The notes under the pieces: generated by a model | What the model was told of the DNA's origin: nothing | Seen by the model: only the letters and a program-made list of their open reading frames with translations | Databases searched by the model: none | Origin: Lucinisca nassula | Lineage: Eukaryota > Mollusca > Bivalvia > Lucinida > Lucinidae | Assembly: GCA_963580285.1 (NCBI GenBank) | Contig: OY757011.1 | Location: 121,861,846-121,925,845 of the forward strand | Direction: 5' to 3' | DNA length: 64,000 nt | Program-made: the position numbers and the translations under genes | Shown here: one piece after another, positions 40,110 through 50,019 of the stretch | Layout: each line of letters begins with the position of its first letter | Numbering within the stretch: position 1 is the first letter of the stretch

Positions 40110-43100
40110 AGAAAAAGATTTTTTTTTTTTTCCAGTATAAGTCTATAGGAGCTAATGAGCCCTGGGGCTTGGCCAATTTTGACCCAAAGGGCATGGATTT
40201 AAGTAGGCGACCATTTTGTGTTGCTATATACTAAATATCTAAGGTCTGTACTTCATGGTTTCAAAGAAGATGTTTGAAGCTTTTTTCCATTTTAAGTTTG
40301 TTGGAGTTAAGGGGCCACAGGATTTGGACCCCAGGGGCATGATTGGCAGGATTCATGTAGGTGACCACTCGACATTGCTACATGCTAAATACCTAAGCTC
40401 TGGGACTTATGGTTTCAGGGAGAAGATTTCTGAAGATTTTTTTCCCCATTTTAAGCTTTTTTTTCATTTTAAGGGCCCTGTGGTTTCAGAGAAGAAGATT
40501 TTTGAAGTTTCTCCAATTGTAAGTCTATGGAAGCTAAAGAGCCCTGGGGTGTAGCACATTTGGATCCCAGGGGCATAACTGGCAGGATTTATGTAGGTGG
40601 CCACTTGACGTTGCTACATACTAAAAATCTAAGCTCTGGGCCTAATGGTTTCATAGAAGAAGATTTTTTCCATTTTAAGTCTATTGGAGGTGATGAGCTC
40701 GGGCGTGGCCAATTTTGACTCCAGGGGCAGGGTTAGCAGGACTTATGTAGCTGGCTATTTTATGTTCCTAGACACTAAATATCTAAGTTCTGTGCTTCAA
40801 AGTTTCTGAGAAGAAGATTTTTTAAGCTTTTTTCCATTATGAGTCTATGGGAGCTAAGGGGCCCCCCGAGGCGTTGCCCATTTGGACCCCAGGGGCATGA
40901 TTAGCAGGAAATATGTAGGTGACCACTTGCCGTTGCTACATGCTAAATATCTAAGCCCTGGGCCCTGTGGTTTCAGAGAAGAAGATTTTTGAAGTTGTTT
41001 TTTTCCATTATGAGTCTATGGGAGCAAAGGGGGTCCCAGGGTGTGGCCCATTTGGACCCCAGGGGCATGATTGGCAGGATTTATGTAGGTGACTACTTGT
41101 CATTGCTGCATGCTAAATATCTAAGCTCTGGGCGCTGTGGTTTCAGAGAAGAAGATTTTTTAAGCTTTTTTCCATTATGAGACTATGGGAGCAAAGCAGG
41201 GTGGCCACACATTTTAAGCAATCAAATTCCCTGATTTTTCCCTGAATTTTCACTGATTTGATTTGATTTTCCCTGATTAAAATCCTTGATATTATCGCAA
41301 TGGCCCCTACTTTTAGAAGTCATATACTGATTCAAAGGCTGTCAAGTGACATGTTTATACACAATGCTGTCACAATATTCTTAATTAAATGAAATTTTAT
41401 CTAAAATATGATTACTTTCACGGTAGTCAAAATCAAAACTGGTAAAATATATGGCCTCCAACCTCCCCATGTAGCCGAACCTTCAACTCCAATTTATTAA
41501 AACAGTAGGGCTTTTTTGTTCTTTTTGGTTACATGGTAGACTGTCTTAGGCCATTCTTAAAAACTGTGTAGATGCTCCTGCCATGACCCTTAGTCCCTTC
41601 CATAAACTGGACCCTGGGGCAAGAACAGGATAAAGCGAATGCCCTGATCCAGGTATCATACTAACTACATGTGAATTTCCCAGCAGCAAATGATACCAGC
41701 AGAAACATGAACCTAATATTATGGACTCTGTTTTTTGTGAACCCCAGTATTAATGTATGTACACAGTACTATAATACAGCCATAATGGTATGGTAAAACA
41801 CCCTTATTATATCCTTTGTTATAGTCATTGTGTTATTCTTGATACATTCTTAAGAATATGATATTGGTGCATGCATACTTCTACTTGAGCTCTGGGGCAA
41901 CGGTTGCTCAATTCAGTTTTGGCTTCTAACTGCACTGATGTAATTTTTGCATCAAAATTTAATGACAGACATTGAGATTGCAATAAACTGTCCACTTCGG
42001 AATGAGAAAAAAAAAAACAACAGAATTTATAGCAAACAAGTACTCCACCTCTTTAGGTAAGATAAGATCTGAAGGTATTTTAAGCATATGGCAGAAAGAA
42101 ACCACCAGTAGCCACATCTGAACAGCTATAAAATTTGAATATTTTGACCCTACAAAGATAAGATTTTTTTTAAATTCCCTGATTTTTCCCTGATTTTCAG
42201 CAAAATTTCAAATTCCCTGATTTTTCCCTGCAGGGAATTTTTTTTCACCATTTTCCCTGTTTTCCCTGTTTTCCAGAGTGTGTGGCCACCCTGCAAAGGG
42301 GCCCCGGCACGTGGCCCATTTGGAACCCAGGGGCATGATTGGCAGGAATTATGTAGGTGACCACTGGCCGTTGCTACATGCTAAATATCTAAACTCTTGG
42401 CTTTGTGGTTTCAGAGAAGAAGATTTTTGAAGCTTTTTTTTTCATTATGAGTCCATGGGAGCTAAGGGGCCCCGGGGCGTGGCCCATTTGGACCCTAGGG
42501 GCATAATTGGCAGGATTTATGTAGGCGACCACTTAGCGTTGCTACATGCCAAATATCTCAGCTCTGGGCCCTGTGGTTTCAGAGAAGAAGATTTTTGAAG
42601 CTTTTTTCCATTATGAGTCTATAGGAGCTAAAGGGCCCCGGGGTGTGGCCCGTTTGGACCCCAGGGGCATGATTGGCAGGAATTATGTAGGTGACCACTT
42701 GCCGTTGCTACATGCTACATATCTAAGCTCTGGGCGCTGTGGTTTCCGAGAAGAAGATTTTTGAAGCTTTTTGTTCAATTATGAGTCTATGGGAGCGAAC
42801 CTGCCCCAGGGTGTCGCCCATTTGGAACCCTGGGGCATGATTGGCAGGAATTATGTAGGTGACCACTGACCATTGCTACATGTTAAATATTTAAGCTCTG
42901 GGCCCTGTGGTTTCAGAGAAGAAGATTTTTGAAGCTTTTTTTCCATTATGAGTCTATGGGAGCTAAGGGGCCCCGGGGTGTGGCCAATTTGGACCCCACG
43001 GGCATGATTGGCAGGAATTATGTAGGTGACCACTTGCTGTTGCTACATGCCAAATATCTCAGATCTGGGCCCTGTGGTTTTAGAGAAGAAGATTTTTGAA

Positions 43101-43480
43101 GCTTTTTTCCATTTTGAGTCTATTGGAGCTAAAGGGCCCTGGGGCATGGCCCGTTTGGACCCCAGGGGCATGATTGGCAGGAATTATGTAGGTGACCACT
43201 TGCCGTTGCTACATGCTAAATATCTTAGCTCTGGGCCCTGTGGTTTCCGAGAAGAAGATTTTTGAAGCTTTTTGTTCCATTATGAGTCTATGGGAGCGAA
43301 GGGGCCCCGGGGCGTGGCCAATTTGGATCCCAGAGGCATGATTGGCAGGAATTATGTAGGTGACCACCGGCCGTTGCTACATGCTAAATATCTAAGCTCT
43401 GGGTCCTGTGGTTATGGAGAAGAAGATATTTTAATTTTTTCCCATTGTAAGTCTATGGGAGCTATATGTTGCCATAGCAA
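40110..43480 (-). repeat. ~160-175-bp satellite array, second type
   Basis: Blocks: 'gcatgattggcaggaattat', 'gtaggtgaccacttgccgtt', 'gctacatgctaaatatctaa', 'ctctgggccctgtggtttca', 'gagtctatgggagctaaggg'. It shares the 'gtggtttcagagaagaagat' block with the first monomer type, so the two satellites have a common ancestor. Interrupted at 41197-42293. Confidence 0.9.
41197..42293. mobile_element. hAT-like non-autonomous element
   Basis: Ends CAGGGTGGCCACACA and TGTGTGGCCACCCTG are perfect 15-bp inverted repeats. Subterminal 'aattccctgatttttccctg' blocks occur on both sides (41225-41285 and 42175-42270). Flanks repeat caaag (41192-41196, 42294-42298). CAGGG-type ends suggest hAT, but that superfamily normally makes 8-bp duplications, so assignment is tentative. 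The interior (41290-42170) has no transposase. Confidence 0.65.
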
Positions 43481-43744
43481 CCAGAATTCCAATCTGATCA
43501 GCCTAAAAACCTTATGCAGCCTTTCCCCCTACCTGATGATGCTTCTCATGAAATTTGATCAAGATTGACCATGGGGTATTAGAGATATACTTATTTGAAA
43601 TTGTTTACGGACGGACGCTCTGACGCATGGACGGACGCACGCACGACGGACGACGGACAAAAAGTGATCACAAAAGCTCACCTTGTCACTACGTGACAGG
43701 TGAGCTAAAAATACGGACACCTTGTGAGAACTTGCCGTAATTCT

Positions 43745-43885
43745 CCTAAAATTTTAACAAATATGTTTCATGATCCAGCAAGGAGTCAAAAAGATACAGA
43801 TGGGAAGGCAAACTGTAAACCCTGATCAGACTGAGCAGTCTGATCAGGGTCTACACTTTTTGCTTAGGCCTATCTGTTCTAATAC
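43745..43885 (-). mobile_element. Short hairpin element (CTGATCAG core) copy 3
   Basis: Stem 'aaccctgatcagactg' / 'cagtctgatcagggt' is perfect; flanks 'tgatccagcaaggagtcaaa' and 'ggcctatctgttctaatact' are the inverse of the 32157 copy. Confidence 0.65.
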
Positions 43886-43978
43886 TGGATCAATAACCCA
43901 TCCATTTATTTGAATTTGATCTGCTCAAAATTAGGACATGGAAATAAAAATAGTCCATTTGGTACAAATGATTTTGTT

Positions 43979-44286
43979 GTCGCACCTGCTATTAGCATGG
44001 CGCAATATAGGTGTCGGGTTTTCCATCCGTTCGTTCGTCCATCCATCCATTTGTCAAGGTGTCAACATTTGCGACCACCCTAGCGTTCACCCTGATGGTC
44101 AAGTTTATTTCTCAAGAACTATAATAAGAGCTTCATTAATGATACTTGGTACAAACTTGTATCTGGGGATGGCAACTTAAATGCAAGCATCCATATTTGA
44201 GCTTGACCTACATTTCATGGTTCACTCATTTTGTAAAAAATTGCCACCACCTTAGCATTCACCCTAATGTTCACTTAAATTCCTGT
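43979..44286 (+). mobile_element. GTCGCACCTGC element, truncated
   Basis: Starts GTCGCACCTGCTATTAGCATGGCGC after TTGTT, then an ATCCATCC repeat and about one and a half units ('agcttcattaatgatacttg', 'caacttaaatgcaagcatcc') of the monomer found inverted at 53410-54200. It is cut at 44287 by the next element. Confidence 0.7.
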
Positions 44287-44848
44287 ATTTTTAGCTCACC
44301 AGAGCCACAGGCTCCGGGGTAGCTTATAGCATAGGCATTTGTCCGTCGTCGGCAGCGTCATCAACATTTTCAAACAACATCTCCTCTGAAACTACTTGGC
44401 CAATTGAAACCAAATTACATGTGGAGCCTCTATGGGAAGGGGGAATGAAAATTTGTTCGTGAGGACTGGGTCACATGACCAATATGGCTGCCATGCCCAT
44501 ATATGGTAAAAACCTTTAAAAATCTTCATCTCAAGAACCAAACAGCCGATGATCTTGAAACTTGGTATGCAGCATCGGGGTCTCGGGCCCTACCAAGTTT
44601 GTTTAACTTATGACCTTTGGTTGACCTTGACCTATTTTATGTCAAGGTCAAATTTGGTCACTTAGACATTTGTATGGAAAAACGGCAAAACAGTGGATTT
44701 TTCTGATTGCATGGAAGCTAGTGGCATCAGAAATGGTATTTGCAATCAGCTGAATGGAAGTTTATAAGTTCCAAAGGTCAAGGTCATTTCCCGACCTTTG
44801 TCCAGGATGGCTCAGATTCAGTATTTTCATCTTCTTCACTTAAACTAC
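44287..44848 (+). mobile_element. Satellite element (AGCTCACCAGAGCC type), cut by assembly gap
   Basis: TTTTTAGCTCACCAGAGCC, a GTCCGTCGTCGGCAGCGTC repeat, then one ~450-bp unit as in 50020-51640. The sequence stops at the N run while entering the next unit. Confidence 0.7.
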
Positions 44849-44871
44849 NNNNNNNNNNNNNNNNNNNNNNN
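44849..44871. other. Assembly gap (23 N)
   Basis: Run of N. The left side ends inside a tandem unit ('cttcttcacttaaactac') and the right side is unrelated, so the array was probably collapsed or broken here. Confidence 0.99.
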
Positions 44872-44950
44872 CATTCAAACTTCATTGAAATAGTTGCTTA
44901 GATGACGCTTACAAAAATAGCTAAACAGTAAACCGTTCCATTCCAATGAA

Positions 44951-46118
44951 AACAAGAGCATCGGTGAAACCGAGGGATGCTCCCCCGAAGATGCGTAGTA
45001 GTAGGAGGGTTATTTTAGTGAAATGATCCTATACACTTTGAAGTTTGATAGAACTTGTTTGAAGACAAAGGTTATGGGTACTCGCTAGAACCGTCTGAAT
45101 GAGGAGGTTCTAATGAGTACCCTCAGCTGATGTTTGGAGTACAAATAAAGTAGGTAGTGATTTTCAACCAAGAATGCCAAAAAATGAGAAATGTAAGGCC
45201 CCGTCCCTGCAAGGACCTGTAAATCTTAAACCATAAGGCTAAGAAACTCAATTTTGTGTTCCCTAGTAAATGATTTTCAATGGAAAATGTCACAAGGAAT
45301 ACACATGTGAAACATGAAAGCCCTATCACCCATGGTTATGAAATAACAGGAGATTTTTTTTTTTGAAAAAGGGGAGATGATTAGTGAAAATAAGCAATAT
45401 AGTAATGGCCCTTTGTCAGAATGTAGCCTGACAAACACACACCCAAATGCAATCTGTCAGGATGTAGGTCTTGTGATGGTAATTATGTGTGTCATGTTTC
45501 ATGAGAGTAGACAAAATACTCTTGAAGTTATCACCGAGGTTAAGGTTTTTGGTTTAGGTGTGACAAACACACGAGTTATTCTTCTTTGTCAGAATGTAGG
45601 TCTTGTGATGGTAAGTATGTGTGTGAAGTTTCATAAGAGTAGGGCCAGGTTAAGGCGTGACAAACACAAGTTTCGTGGCGTCTGATCTGGGCCTGTACTG
45701 TTTGCCACTTACCCCTTTTGGGGTTTCCGGTACCAAATGGGTTTAACCTAAAGTCTAAGAATTCCCTAGTTAGTGATTTTCAAAAAAGACTGCAAAAATA
45801 AGGAGAAATGTAAGGCCCCTTCCGTGCAAGGGCATGTAAATCTTAAACCATAAGACAAAGAAACTCAGTTTTGTGTTCCCTAGTAAGTGATTTTCAATGA
45901 AGAATGTCACAAGGAATATATATGTGAAATATGAAAGCCCTATAACCCATGGTTATGAAACAACAGGAGATATTTTTTGGAAAAGGGGAGATAATTCAGT
46001 GAAAATAAGCAACATAATTATGGCCCTTTGTCAGAATGTAGGTTTTGTGATGGTAAGTATGTGTGTGAAGTTTAATGAGAGTAGAGTAAATACTTCTAAA
46101 ATTTTGACCCGAGTTTAA
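44951..46118 (-). mobile_element. Satellite-type element with GAGCATC hairpin end
   Basis: On the minus strand it ends with a GAGCATCCCTCGG...CCGATGCTC hairpin followed by TTGTT. Inside, a ~600-bp direct repeat ('gtgttccctagtaagtgatt', 'catggttatgaaataacagg', 'ctttgtcagaatgtaggtct') occurs at 45195-45640 and 45800-46118, separated by a piggyBac-like MITE fragment (45678-45748). The left end was not found. Confidence 0.5.
45062..45140. repeat. Hairpin-MITE palindrome
   Basis: 'ttatgggtactcgctagaac' ... 'ggttctaatgagtaccctca' around loop 'gtctgaatgagg'; no terminal repeats retained. Confidence 0.6.
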
Positions 46119-46137
46119 GTTGTTTGGTTATTGCCTT

Positions 46138-46790
46138 GGAGCGGAATCCAACAAATTTACTGTATGGGTTACAGAGGTCCAAGGCAAGCTTCCTACATTT
46201 TATTGGTTATCTAAACTTCATAAAAGACCATACAATGCACGTATGTTTGCAAATTCAAGCTCTTGTACCACGGTTGCAATAAAAAAACAAGTGATTAAAT
46301 ATTGCGACAAATACATGCTGAGGTCATGTCAGAAAGTGTATGTGAAGCTCTCACCTTTCTACTTGACACTATTTATACAAGATTTGGGACTAAATTATTT
46401 AAACAAATTGTGGGTATCCCGATGGGTACGAATTGCGCACCCGTTGTGGCTGATTTGTTTCTATTTTGTTATGAAAGAGACTTCATGATGTCCATTGAAA
46501 AGCAACCTGAAAGTATTGAGGCTTTTAGCTCGACTTCAAGATATTCGGATGATGTATTTAGAATTGATAATATCTTCTTCTATAGCTTGATCAATTAAAT
46601 TTAAACCCAGAACCCAAAATAAAGCATATACTTCTGATTCCGAAGCCCCGTTTTGGATTTATATTTATCTATGTAGATGGGTTTGTTTCAAGCAAAATTA
46701 ATGAGAAAGGCCATGGTTTTTATTCTGAGATTATATTTTTTTCTTTCTTGGATGGTGCTGTTCGTCGAGCGCCATCCTATGGTGTTCATA
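46138..46790 (+). pseudogene. Penelope-like element reverse transcriptase remnant
   Basis: Recognisable pieces in shifting frames: KLPTFYWLSKLHKRPY (about 46175-46225), then after a deletion the RT core FKQIVGIPMGTNCAPVVADL (about 46400-46465), a degraded catalytic YSDD at 46542-46553 in the FSSTSRYSDDVF context, and downstream GHGFYSEIIFF, SFLDGAV and PSYGVHIY up to 46790. The order fits a Penelope-like (PLE) reverse transcriptase, an RT related to telomerase. Frameshifts, an internal deletion and truncation at 46791 by a satellite element show it is dead. Confidence 0.7.
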
Positions 46791-47640
46791 TTTATGCCCC
46801 CAACTTCGAAGACGTTGGAGGGGCATATTGCTTCTGTTTCGTTCGTCCGTTCGTCCGCCCCTGACGCTTTAAATGCTTAACATAACTTAAGAACCGTATA
46901 AGCTAGGGTTTTGAAATTTCATATATGGATTGCTCAAGGAAAATTTGGGGAAGCGTATTTAATTTCTCATCCGGATTGTGCCCCTTTCAAGAGTTATTGC
47001 CCTTTGATTTTTTTTTAAAATGTTGTCAGAAAAATATCTCAAAAACTATGAGCTAAAGCCTTGAAAGTTGGTGAATAGGTTGGTGGTGGTGAGTAGATGA
47101 CTAGATTAACTTTTGACTATCTTCCGAAAAATACTTAATGAGTTATGGCATTTTGTCACTTTCATTGGTTTATTTTTACATTTTACCACTATATGCTTTG
47201 TGATGCTTAGCATGACTTGAAAACCGTGTATGCTAGGGTTTTGAAATTTCATATATGGATTCCTCATGGAAAATTAGGTGATGAGTATTTTTTGTCGTAT
47301 CCGGATTGTGTCCCTCTCAAGAGCTATTGCCCTTTGAATTGTTTTTTATAAAATCTTGTCAGCAAAATATCTCAAAAACTGTAAGAGCTAGAGCCTTGAA
47401 AGTTTATAAATAGATTCGTGGTGATAAGTAGATGACCTGATTAAATGTTTACTTAATTCCGAAAATACTTCATGAGTTATGGCCCACAGACTTTCGGATG
47501 AGTCTTTAAACCGAGGTCCCGTCTCCGTATGACCTTAGCTGTTGGTGGGACGTAAAATTAAAACTCACTCACTCATGCGTTATGGCCCTTTGTCACTTTG
47601 GATATTTGTACATTGTGAACTTTGTACATTGTGAAAAGCA
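46791..47640 (+). mobile_element. Satellite element (ATGCCCCCAAC type)
   Basis: 5' hairpin ATGCCCCCAACTTCGaagaCGTTGGAGGGGCAT, a CGTTCGTCCGTTCGTCCG repeat, then two ~260-bp units ('gctagggttttgaaatttca', 'atatggattcctcatggaaa', 'agcaaaatatctcaaaaact'). It inserted into the PLE remnant. The right end is unclear because a SINE and a tRNA-like block follow. Confidence 0.55.
47486..47573 (+). repeat. SINE family C, 5'-truncated, with 15-bp duplication
   Basis: 'gactttcggatgagtcttta', 'cgtatgaccttagctgttgg', 'gacgtaaaat' and tail 'actcactcact'. Flanking repeats catgagttatggccc (47471-47485) and catgcgttatggccc (47574-47588), one mismatch. Same family as 52056-52172. Confidence 0.75.
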
Positions 47641-47649
47641 GATCTTATG

Positions 47650-47745
47650 AGCCGTGTGCCAGTATAGTGGATAGAGTGCTGGACTGCGAATAAGTTTGTG
47701 GACAACGAATCTGAGGGCCGTGAGTTCAAACCTCGGTGGAGGACT
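47650..47745 (+). repeat. tRNA-like SINE head
   Basis: Contains an A-box-like 'tagtggatagagtgctgg' and a B-box-like 'gtgagttcaaacctcggtg' about 50 bp apart, as in a tRNA promoter with an extra ~14-bp spacer. Acceptor-stem pairing is not evident, so this is more likely a tRNA-derived repeat than a tRNA gene. Confidence 0.5.
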
Positions 47746-47755
47746 GGAATGTTTT

Positions 47756-49545
47756 CTATGCCCCCAACTTCGAAGAAGTTGATGGGGCATATCGGTTCTG
47801 TCCTGTCCGTCAGTCTGTCAGTCCGTCTGTCCGTTACGCTTTATACATATGTGAAACAGAAGAAGGGTTTGTGCTAGGATCTTGAAATTCTATATATGGA
47901 ATGAGCATGAAAATTTAGCGAACTCGTATTTTTTATCTTTTCCGTCGGACTTGTCTCCGCTAACAGTTCCAAGGCGGTTCTTCTGTCGCGGTTTATTTTT
48001 GGTATGGTTTGTCTTTGGGTGTTTGTGTCGCTTATTTTATTTTGGATAGCCTATTGGCCATTTTGTGGGAAAGTAACTGTCCTTTTGGCTTTCCGCTGTT
48101 GGTGTTTCCATTAGGATCTGTTGTTTCATGTTTGTGCATATTTCCCTTTGGTGTTTCTGATGGGAGCTGTGGGTTGATTGTAACGATTCCTGATCATTGC
48201 CTCCACTTCTATTATGCCCCTTTTCGGACTTATGCATTGTGGCTATAGGAAAACCTTTTGAACAAAATATCTGGAGGACCGCTCGAGCTAGGCTCATGAT
48301 ATTTAGTATATAGTTTGGGTCTAAGGTATAGATGACCTGATTAACGTTTGACGAAATTCCGAAAATATTTAACGGAGTTATGCCCCTTTCCGGACTTACG
48401 CATTATGGCTATGGGGAAACCTTGTGAACAAAATATCTGGAGTACCGCTTGAGCTGGGCTTATGATATTTAGTATACAGATTGGGTCTAAGGTGTAGATG
48501 ACCTGATTAACTTTTGACGAAATTTCGAAAATATTTAACAGAGTTATGCCCCTTTTTGGACTTATGCATTGTGGCTATGGGGAAACCTTGTGAACATAAT
48601 ATCTGGAGAACTGTTTGAGCTAGGTTCATGATATTTGTTATGCAGTTTGAGTCTAAGGTGTAGATGACCTGATTAACTTCTGACTGTCCTGTCCGTCAGT
48701 CTGTCACTCCACGCGTCCGTCTGTCCGTTACGCTTTATACATATGTGAAACAGAAGAATGGTTTATGCTAGGATCATGAAATTTTATATATTGAATGAGC
48801 ATGAAAATTAAGCGAACCCTTATTTTTTTTCTTTACCGTCGGACTTGTCTTTGCAGAGTTATGCCCCTTTTCGGACTGATGCATTGTGGCTATAAGGAAA
48901 CCTTGTGAACAAAATATCTGGAGAACCGCTTGAGCTAGGCTTATTATATTTAGTATACAGTTTGGGTCTACGGTGTAGATGTCCTGATTAACTTTTGACG
49001 AAATTCCGAAAATATTTAACGGATTTACGCTCCTTTTCGGATTTACGCATTGTGGCTATGGGGAACCTTGTGAACAAAATATCTGGAGAACCGCTTCAGC
49101 TAGGCTTATGATATTTAGTATACAGATTGTGTCTAAGGTGTAGATGACCTGATTAACTTTTGACGAAATTCCGAAAATATTTAACAGAGTTATGCCCCTT
49201 TTTGGACTAATGCATTGTGGCTATGGGGAAACCTTGTGAACAAAATATCTGGAGAACTGCTTGAGCTAGGTTCATGATATTTGGTATACAGTTTGAGTCT
49301 AAGGTGTAGATGACCTGATTAACTTCTGACAAAATTCCGAAAATATATAATGGAATTACGGCCCTTTTCGGACTTATGCATTGGCTATAGGGAAACCTTG
49401 TGAACAATATATCTGGAGAATTGCTTGAGCTAGGCCCATGATATTTGGTATATTGTTTGGATCTAAGGTGTAGATGACTTGATTAAATTTTGACGAAATT
49501 CCGAAAATACATAATATAGTTATGCCCCTTTTCAGGTTTCATCAT
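47756..49545 (+). mobile_element. Satellite element (ATGCCCCCAAC type), rearranged
   Basis: 5' hairpin ATGCCCCCAACTTCGaagAAGTTGATGGGGCAT and GTCCGTCAGTCTGTC repeat, then 'acgctttatacatatgtgaa'. It is interrupted at about 47955-48235 by the CCGTTCCAAGGCGG repeat, followed by about eight ~164-bp units ('gaaaccttgtgaacaaaata', 'aggtgtagatgacctgatta', 'gacgaaattccgaaaatatt'). The 5' segment reappears at 48683-48850 in the middle of the array. Confidence 0.6.
47955..48240 (+). repeat. CCGTTCCAAGGCGG repeat
   Basis: About 270 bp: 'gttccaaggcggttcttctg', 'tattttggatagcctattgg', 'ccattttgtgggaaagtaac', 'tcctgatcattgcctccact'. Further copies at 57540-57800, 58975-59160, 59385-59660 and fragments at 61310-61405, 62160-62245 and 62540-62590. 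Several copies lie next to PLE pieces. Open frames here are not genes. Confidence 0.65.
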
Positions 49546-49549
49546 AGTA

Positions 49550-49745
49550 CAGATTATATTTTCTGGTCTTTTGGGATCATTGAGTTCATTTGGTATCATT
49601 TTGAAAATAGAGTTCTGCTTAAGCCGGTGCTAGAGGGCGTGGCCGGTGTTGCACATTCCAGTACTGGTCATGAACAGACTCAATAAAACTGAGTCTGCTA
49701 TTTTCTTTTATTTGGTGTATTCCTTGCTTCCAAAGGATCTAACTT
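49550..49745 (+). repeat. Repeat related to the 63.6-kb ribozyme repeat
   Basis: Shares 'tttgggatcattgagt' and 'tgtattccttgctttcaaagg' with the ~259-bp repeats at 63585-64000. In place of the hammerhead segment it has 'agggcgtggccggtgttgca', 'actggtcatgaacagactca' and an AATAAA followed by 'actgagtctgctattttc'. Confidence 0.5.
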
Positions 49746-50019
49746 CAGAACTTATTTATGCATTGTGGCTGTAGGGAAACTTTGTGAACAAAATATCTGG
49801 AGAACCTATTGAGCAAGGCTCATGATATTTCGTATACAGTTTGGGTACTCTACATAAATATTGAGCACATTTTATGAATATTGTACCAACTGACAATTCT
49901 TTCACGACAGAGGCATTTTTTTTTTAAATTTTGTTTTTATCTCACCAGAGCCGAAGCTTTTGTATAGGCAGTGATCCGTCGTCCGCGTCCGCGTCTGCGT
50001 CAACATTTTCAAACGATTT

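Larger units (their letters stand above)
39842..43716 (-). mobile_element. Satellite-bearing Helitron-like element, minus (second monomer type)
   Basis: Right end AACAAGAGGGCCCAATGGCCC (hairpin slightly decayed) at 39842; left end AGCTCACCTTGTCACTACGTGACAGGTGAGCTAAAAA at 43677-43716, preceded by a CGGACGGACG repeat. Contains about 17 units of a different monomer, a truncated SINE A (39941-40089) and a hAT-like element (41197-42293). Confidence 0.7.

Noticed and set aside
33577..43716. CRISPR-like regular arrays
   Set aside because: Units are 160-175 bp, homogeneous along their whole length without unique spacers, in a eukaryotic genome; these are satellites.
48009..48297. Open frames of 79 and 86 codons on opposite strands
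   Set aside because: They lie in the CCGTTCCAAGGCGG repeat, which recurs at 57540 and 59385 with the frames broken.
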